DNA of 64,000 nt from Malaya genurostris (lineage: Eukaryota > Arthropoda > Insecta > Diptera > Culicidae). The translations under genes and the position numbers were made by a program. Shown here in pieces: positions 57,381 to 64,000 of the stretch (position 1 is the first letter of the stretch; the number at the start of each line of letters is the position of its first letter). The notes beneath the pieces are model-generated. The model was given only the letters and a program-made list of their open reading frames with translations. It searched no databases and had not been told where the DNA came from. The stretch lies in assembly GCF_030247185.1 (NCBI RefSeq), contig NC_080572.1, positions 89,827,435 through 89,891,434 of the forward strand, read 5' to 3'.

Positions 57381-58528
57381 CACGGAAAGACCGAAATCAG
57401 CTCTTTGGCGAAAAAATTAGTTGATTTTCTTATTTTAGTTAGTTAATTTTTGAGACAACTAAAAATATCTTACTTTTGCGAATTTAGATTTTTTAATTCT
57501 AATTCCCTAAATAATAATAAAATATTTGTTGAAATCACTATTTTTTCAGTTGAATTCACTAATTAAACGTGCTGTCATTTCTTAGCTACGACACACTTCA
57601 TTTCCATTCAACTAATTTTTTAGTTGAATTATAGAAATAAAACGTTGTTTTCAACCAACATAAATGCTTCCAAATTCCAGTCGCGGTTGTCTTTCCTATA
57701 TTGGCAGGTATAAATACGATGTTGTATTGGAGAAAAAGCCATAAACGAAACATAGACTTCTTTTTAAAAATTTTTCTTCTAAATCGCTGTTTTCTTCATT
57801 CGACTTCGCGAAATCGATTCATTCACTGAAAACTTCGAGTACTCGGAAAACAAAAATCGAATACAAGTAGTACACCGGACGGCGTCGCCCGGAATGTTAG
57901 AAGATACAAAAAAACATCATTTGACGTGTACAATTAGAGTGCAACATTCGAAACTTACTTCACTGTTCCGCGTAAACACATTACTACGCACAATCGCTTC
58001 AAGTGTGCACAAATTCTAAATAAATACACTTTCCACTAAGAGCTTACGTCATTTTTACATATCGGTTTAGAAATTTATATATGGATATATCGTAACACAT
58101 GCGAAAAACTTCTAAACAATTTTCAAGCAGTTTCAACAAGACTGTCCTTTTTAGCTTTTTAATGGAATGTTTTGCTTTGACACGTCTCATGAGTTTTTGG
58201 CTAATAAACTTGTTAATAAAACCATTTTTTTGTTCTCTTTGTGCTGTGCTTCAGTAATGATGGTGATAGATAAATAGAAACAAATTTTCGGATTTTAATA
58301 ACAAAATTTGTTGTCAATGAGAATTTCGTTGAGGATTGAAAAATTGCTGGTTTGTGTCCAGGATATTCGCCAACTAAACACATTCTCTAAAAATAAGACT
58401 TTTTTCAGCAAAGTAAATTCTCAATTTTAACTAATTTTATAGTTATTTTGGAAATTTTGTTGTTAAAATCAACTAATTCAAAAACAGTAATACGAATTAG
58501 GCGCAGATCTAATTTCGGTCGTTCCGTG
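57381..58528. mobile_element. 1.15-kb non-autonomous TIR element (CACGGAAMGACCGAAAT ends)
   Basis: CACGGAAAGACCGAAATCAG at the left and CACGGAACGACCGAAATTAG (reverse complement of the right end) match over about 24 bases. The interior is AT-rich with repeated TTAGTTGAATTC-like motifs and no transposase. I find no convincing target duplication, so the superfamily is open. Confidence 0.65.
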
Positions 58529-59440
58529 TGTCAAATCAATAGCTGTCAAAACATTCCAGATCCGAGAACTAGGAGCACTACAATAAAATAAACTGTGAGC
58601 CGTATGGAGCTACTTTTCGCAATATGTTTACTGGAATGGACATTTATAAAAAACGAAATGGAGGCCATTTTTGCTCATAAAATCCATTGCCTATACGAAG
58701 ATTAAGAAATCTTGAATATTAAGGACCATGTCTTCTCATGAGATCATACCTATTATTATTAATTTTATGAGTAAAATGGTAAATGTAAATGTAAATTTTT
58801 ATGTAAATCCAGGTCGGCATTTGATTTTTTGGTTCGGAAACGAAAGTATGAAGCACTAGTAGAGCTTAATGGAAACCATAAACGCACTTTCTGCTCCTTT
58901 CGCCCCGCACAACACACAGAGCAATCACCGTTAGCTGCTTCCGTTCGGTTCTGGCCAAGGACGATCGGTTCATATGATAAGCGATCGATTGGCGTTTTCA
59001 GTGATGGGATTCCATTTTCCCCGTCTTCTTAGGCCAAATTTTTTTTTTCGATTTACTTCAGTGGCATTCTCTTGTTGTGTAATCGAAGTAGTTGTTGAGT
59101 TGAATAAGAGTAAAAATAGAAAACAACTATTGGTTGAATGGTTTGACATTGGTTCAAAATTAAAGCATCTGATGATAAAAAATTACATTCCTATATGCTT
59201 TCCTCTACGTAAGTTCAACTTTACGGAATCACTTACCAGCTGAAATAAACCGTACGACAAAGAAATTTAACACCATTGAAAACCTACTAAAGTGAATACA
59301 TCATATTTCCCAGTTTGTGTGCAAAGCAAAAGACACTCAACGTTACACAATTTATTACTCCATTAGCATTCGGAATAGCACGATGAAAAACAAAATCCTC
59401 TCGGCAAAGGGAGGACAGAACAGATTTCCTTTTTATCGTT
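58529..59440. other. no recognisable feature
   Basis: AT-rich, with a slightly GC-richer part at 58885-59030. No gene is supported. Confidence 0.3.
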
Positions 59441-59446
59441 TTCCGT

Positions 59447-59680
59447 TTTATTCATTCATCGGTGTAATCGTATAAATTCATTCTCTTGACATGAATTGTT
59501 TTAGGTTTCGCGTTTTCTTTCTTCTTCATCGAGACGCTAGACCGCCATCCGGTGTATTGTGCCAGTAGTGGGTACCTTGGTATCAGCCATGAATACGACA
59601 CAGTTTTCCCGATGTCCTTCACACCGTACTGAGAATAAATGTCCCTTCAGTAATCGCGTTCCTTCGTCTAGAGCGGTTAT
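59447..59680 (-). CDS. possible last coding exon of a host gene
   Basis: On the minus strand a CTGCTGTTCCAG acceptor (plus 59681-59692) precedes a 144-base open exon, 59680-59537. It encodes 47 residues beginning ITALDEGTRLLKG, continuing HLFSVRCEGHRENCVV and ending TGTIHRMAV, then TAG. The composition looks like an ordinary folded protein and unlike the TE relics around it. An AATAAA (59452-59447) follows 85 bases after the stop, a fitting 3' UTR. I do not recognise the protein. A further acceptor-like site, CTTATCTCCCTTTTTGTAG, lies upstream at about 60020. Upstream exons are not identified, so this may also be a processed remnant. Confidence 0.4.
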
Positions 59681-59699
59681 CTGGAACAGCAGTTTTTAA

Positions 59700-60160
59700 G
59701 CCGTTAACTTTTCGAAACAATGTTGTACACTAAAAGTAATAGAAATAATTTTGTACCTAATTAAAATAACAAATGAAAGTCAAAATAAAATCGTTCTAAT
59801 TGATCAACTATTACTATGGAACGCATGTAACATTGGATATCGCTTTAAATTGACGAGTAGTCGTTAGGTGGTTTCAAGCTAACTGTCTTATGTCCAAAGA
59901 TTCTCATAATTTGGCATCTTGTACTCTCTCACTCATTTGCATCTTGAGATTGTGAGGGTCGTGACATTATTCCACAATTTCCATATCTTCGCCAGGCGCG
60001 TCCGTGTTTCTCATCTACAAAAAGGGAGATAAGCGAAATGTTGCCAACTCTCTCTTTGTGTAGAATCGAAGCTTTTCGAGATCTTAGTAGGTGACGTACT
60101 GTTCCGTGAAACAAAAGCTTAAATATCAAGAGATCAAAATGGATTCTTCTCAGGCAGATC
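59700..60160. other. no assigned feature; possible intron
   Basis: If 59537-59680 is an exon, this is its intron and perhaps one more exon. A strong minus-strand acceptor at about 60020 opens DEKHGRAWRRYGNCGIMSRP, which stops after 28 codons. The link is unproven. Confidence 0.25.
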
Positions 60161-60164
60161 AACA

Positions 60165-60402
60165 ATTACCATTTCATCCCAACTCACATCGTTTTGTATC
60201 AACGGTTTACACAGACCTTAAAGCTGCATTTGATCGTGTAGATCATTCCCTTCTGCTGGCGAAAATTGATAAACTTGGTGCATCGATCGATTTCATTACC
60301 TGATTGAAATCCTATTTGGTCAGTGAAGCTCGGGAACGCAGTTATTAGAGATTTGAGTGTACTTTTAGACTCATAACTTTGAGATCAATATTCATTATTT
60401 TT
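60165..60402 (+). pseudogene. CR1-like LINE RT fragment, left of the LOA insertion
   Basis: FVSTVYTDLKAAFDRVDHSL (RT box A) and LLAKIDKLGASIDF are followed by a stop, then, with a deletion, VIRDLSVLLDS (the region after the catalytic box). The latter stretch (60341-60402) recurs at 62686-62747 on the far side of the LOA remains. Confidence 0.75.
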
Positions 60403-62640
60403 GAAGAAAATACTTACGTTTAGTCTTGCGACAGGATATATTTCAATAGTTTGGCAGGAAATAATTGTCAAATTTATTTCGAAAGGCTGTCGAGACACTT
60501 ATGAGGAAGCAAAGAGTTTCAGGCCTATCAGTCTTAGCTCATTTCTTCTTAAAACAGTGGAACGCATAGTCGATCACTATATCAGGAATGTTAGTCTGGG
60601 CGTGCATCCGCTACATGGAATGCAACATGCTTACCAGCGTGGAAAGTCCATTACAACCCTGTTACACGATGTAGTGTACAGCATTGGAAAAGTTTTCTCA
60701 CAAAAGCAATCCTGCTTGGGAGCTTTCCTAGATATTGAAGGTCTTTCAATTCATTTTTGAAAGCAGCCCGTGGTAATGACATACCTTCAAGTATACCAAT
60801 TTGGAAACACGGAATGTTTAGCAATCGACTTTTTTGTTCAGCGCTTGTGCAAGCAGAGATTACAAAACAGAGTGTCGGTGGGTATCCTCAAGGTGGTGTT
60901 CTATCCCCACTTTTATGGAACCTAGTCGCTGATGGTTTGTTAAGAAAACTTAATGACCTTGGATTCCCGACTTACGGTTTGGCCGACGATTATCATATAT
61001 TGATGATCGGTATAAGCATTACAACTCTCTTTGATTTAATGCAGCAAGCCCTGCGATCTGTTGAAAAATCGTGTTGTCAGGTTGGATTATCTGTAAATCC
61101 GGGCAACACATCACTCATCGTAGGATAATCACAGGAGCTCGTCCGTTACAGGTTCAAAGGTTACTGTGATTGATCATGTTAAATACGTCGGGATTATTCT
61201 TGATTCAAAACTGAATTGGTCTGCAATTTTAGCATATGGATGTCGTGTATGATGGCAGAAAGGAGAAGTTGCGACAGTTCAGTCAAAGCTAAATCATTTT
61301 CGAAGGATGGTCCTAATGGCGATGACAGGAGCACTCACGACAACTTTCACTACTGCTCTAGAAGCGCTACTGTGCATTTAACCACTACATGTGTTCCTAA
61401 AACAAGAAGCATTATCTTGTGCATACCGTCTTAAGGTTACAGGGCTTTGGAACAGTAACCGTATAGACTATACTATGGTAGATACTGTACTGTGTTCCAA
61501 GCAGGAATCTACGCAATTCAGTGTGGAATACAATCGGAACTTCAGCAGAAAATCTGTTGTCGACGAATTTATTTCTGTTCCGACAGTCAGGCAGTCTTAA
61601 AAGCACTCAGTTCGAATGATTCTCGGTCGAATCTAGTGATCGCATGTCGAACTCAAATTGAAGACCTCAGCATTTCAAATGTTGTTTACTTCTTATGGGT
61701 ACCCGGCTATTTTGGTATTACTGGAAATAAATGGGCTGATGAGTTGGCTAGAGCTGGTGCCACGAATGATTTCGTTGGTTCTGAACCAGCTTTACCACTT
61801 TCAACCAGTTGGATAAAGCACAAGATTTATTCTTCTGCCGCATCCAAACATGCCAGCAACTGGCGCAGCTTGCAAACTTGCGCTCAGACAAAAGCATTTT
61901 TACCAGATGTGAATCTGAAAATGTCAAAATGTCTACTGCATTTTTCCAAGCATCATTTCAGTATTCTGATCAGAGCTCTGACTGGACATTGCAAACTCAA
62001 TTATCACATGGCTACTATTCAACGTGCTGTGTATTATTCGTGTGATTTGTGTGAATGCAATTATGGTACTTCATATCATCTGATATGTAACTGTTCCGCA
62101 TTGACGCAACTACGTATCCGGGTTTTTGGTTCTCCATACATGGTTGAGTCTGTGTATGCGGAGCAAAAATAAAGGATATTCTATCGTTTCTCACCTAATG
62201 TGGTAAGGAGCTATAGTTAGAAATGTTCATCGTTCTTTCTGGAGTGAATGAATCCTTTCTGTATTGACCTTAAATAGGTTATAGCAGATTATTTGGCATC
62301 CTTTATGGGGTACCGAATTCACTCCTGCCCGTACATACTCGTACATTCTTCCGGGAATGCAGAATCATGTCGCTTTTGTAAAACCTCTAAATCCTCTCGG
62401 AGGCTGGAGGTTTAATAACTGTGCATTTTTGCACCTGCAGATCGTTCAGCATCCTTTCGGGGATGCAGAACGATTTGTTTCTTTATGTTTTGTGCTATTT
62501 TCCCTCCTCATTCACTTCACAGTTCCCTTCCCATCAGAAAACCGATGAAAAGCTATGGCAAGGCACAAATCTCCAAATAATAAGAGGAACTTGCCTCTTG
62601 AGCCAATTAGTTCTAATTCCTGATGTCCGAAAAAAAACAG
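60403..62640 (+). pseudogene. LOA-clade LINE ORF2 remains (RT and RNase H)
   Basis: RT motifs: KSFRPISLSSFLLKTVERIV (about 60510), MQHAYQRGKSITTLLHD (about 60618), AFLDIEG (about 60723), YPQGGVLSPLLWNLV (about 60880) and LADDYHIL (about 60980). RNase H: YFCSDSQAVLKALSS (about 61570), FLWVPGYFGITGNKWADELA (about 61690), then the C-terminal cysteine motif CDLCECNYGTSYHLICNC (about 62040). YPQGGVLSPLLWN and RNase H are typical of LOA. Frameshifts and stops occur near 60760, 61125 and 61490. The endonuclease and ORF1 are missing. A 3' UTR of about 460 bases ends in an A-run near 62635. Confidence 0.8.
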
Positions 62641-62685
62641 AGTTACGAGTTACGCTATATCTAGCGAATCTCTCGAAAGAGTGTC

Positions 62686-63240
62686 AGTTATTAGAGATTT
62701 GAGTGTACTTTCCGTGTTACAACTTTAAGATCATTATTCACATATCATACAACGGGCAAGAATTCTCCGACCCGTACCGCTTACGAGCTCTATACTTTTC
62801 GCTGGTTCGTTTTATCTTAGAAGCATTATGACCCATCTGGTGTCCTTACAGAAGTAATTCGATCGACAGAATCATTTCAGTCGTGCAATCGAGATTCATT
62901 GGCTTTGCTCTTAGATCGCTAAGCCAGCTAAGCTTCCACCTTACATTGAGCGTTGTCGTCTCCTAAGCCTTGCCGGTCATATTGATGCTCCTAATATTCT
63001 CTCGCAAATCCAAATCAATGTACCCTCACGAATTCTCTAAGATCTCGCAGCTTCTTGCGACTTGATTGGCGATGTGTAAAGTCTTTAACAACGTGTATGG
63101 TCATTTTGACTTTGTGACGCATTTAAAAATAGGCTTAGAGTATTGACGAAGTTCAGAGGAATTTTATTGTAAAAATATAATGTATTGTTATTTTTTTGTG
63201 CTATGTGAGCTTGTAACAATGTTTTTAAATCAGTACTTTA
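62686..63240 (+). pseudogene. CR1-like LINE C-terminal fragment, right of the LOA insertion
   Basis: VIRDLSVL (about 62693), FSDPYRLRALYFSLVRFILE (about 62768), CPYRSNSIDRI (about 62836), FIGFALRSLSQL (about 62887) and a NNVYGHFDFVT end (about 63090) correspond to the CR1 (T1/Q-like) C-terminus, with several frameshifts. The 3' UTR ends about 63240. Confidence 0.75.
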
Positions 63241-63807
63241 AAAGATGTGAGGGGTGAACCGGGCTAGTACTGTCATTTACATTGTGTGTACTTGAATCGC
63301 AGAAGTTTTCTACGTAATATAGAGCAATATTGATAGGTCGTATTGGATCTGCTTCAATATTGTAAGTCAGAATATCACTTAAAATTGGGTTTAAGAGATA
63401 ATTGGGGTGAAACGAGGTAGAACGATTCGATCGATCATGAAAACTATCTGTTAATTAATTTGTGGGATTGTATGCAAAACATAGAACTTTCTTGATTAGC
63501 CATAATTGGCCCAAAAACCAATCAGAAGAACTTTGTTTTCTATAAATTTATGGAAAAGGAGATTTGTTAGTCAGGAGTACCTTTTGATTAGTCGAAATTA
63601 TTCTTTTGCAGTTTTACAGTTAATCTTCGAAGTAAAGTCAGAGAAGAAAAAGAAATTGAGCTAAAACGGGCATGATAGGGAATTTTGCAACTATTCTAAT
63701 TGTCATCAATCGATTTGGCGTTGTTTTGCCTTTTCCATAGAGGAAGGTTATGCAATCACTTGAAAAATCGACCAGTAAAAATGTGTCATATATTATTCAA
63801 CACAGTT
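63241..63807. other. no recognisable feature
   Basis: AT-rich, with no gene seen. Confidence 0.3.
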
Positions 63808-64000
63808 CGTCGAGCTGAGCAATGTCCTTTTATGTACGTATGGATGTATGTGCGTAGGTGTCAAATAATATCACTATTTATTCGAGCGATGACATAACCG
63901 ATGTTGACATACTCAGGCTCAAATAAAAATTCTTCAAGTCCCATAGGCTGAGTTTTATCCGGATCCGACTTCTGGAATTGTAGGGTTAATTGTGTTTAAA
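63808..64000 (+). repeat. start of another satellite-like repeat copy
   Basis: CGTCGAGCTGAGCAATGTC, TGTCAAATAATATCACT, CGATGACATAACCGATGT and TATCCGGATCCGACTTCTGG follow in the same order as at 47285-47480. The copy runs off the window. Confidence 0.8.

Overview
The window is a piece of arthropod nuclear DNA that consists almost entirely of transposable elements (TEs). I infer a mosquito, probably a culicine such as Aedes. The grounds are several Tc1/mariner relatives with DD37E catalytic spacing, a family first described from mosquitoes, the mix of Jockey, CR1, LOA and I-type LINEs with tRNA-derived SINEs and TA-flanked MITEs, an AT-rich composition, and very deep nesting. No species diagnosis is possible from this alone. 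I see no complete host gene. The best host candidates are one terminal coding exon with a poly(A) signal (minus strand, 59447-59680) and one CpG-rich promoter-like stretch (about 41290-42250).

Layout, 1-18300: the 3' part of a Ty3/gypsy LTR element pol gene with one in-frame stop (3-2465); a DD37E transposon with a MITE nested in it (3122-4460); a decayed DD37E fragment (6110-6660); then a Jockey-clade LINE (about 7010-17700). The Jockey element was itself entered by a Tc1/mariner relative (7207-8752, carrying a further MITE) and by an essentially intact two-ORF, RNase H-bearing LINE (10720-16865) with a 13-bp target duplication. The last is the only element here that looks recently active. 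A tRNA-derived SINE follows.

18300-32400: a 1.7-kb inverted-repeat element (20555-22251), CR1-type LINE remains (22880-23371, 25446-28110, 29470-30400), a foldback element enclosing a broken transposase-like segment (23372-24760), and a gag-like ORF1 whose middle has been replaced (30968-32490).

32414-38974 is the most striking part. A 2.9-kb block is followed by a near-identical inverted copy and then by a shorter forward copy. Both breakpoints show microhomology (8 bp TTGGACAA and 3 bp ATC). The segment overlaps a decayed minus-strand LINE (about 40860 down to 34341) of the same family as the intact LINE, and that LINE reads through correctly once the inverted copy is removed. This is the pattern of a template-switch duplication/inverted triplication, or of a palindromic assembly artefact.

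38974-64000: a TA-flanked TIR element containing a tRNA-like region (39971-40393), the promoter-like stretch, a DD37E transposon split by a 5'-truncated LINE with a 45-bp poly(A) tail (42744-46132), a satellite-like array with a MITE and a 1.5-kb insert flanked by 23-bp duplications (47285-50830), a decayed DD34D-type mariner, a second SINE with 15-bp target duplication, a second copy of the first DD37E element with an hAT-like MITE in its end, a 1.15-kb TIR element, the candidate host exon, and a CR1 LINE interrupted by LOA-clade remains.

No defence system, CRISPR array or novel operon-like system is visible. What is unusual is structural: nesting that gives a relative chronology, paired filled and empty sites, and a template-switch rearrangement.
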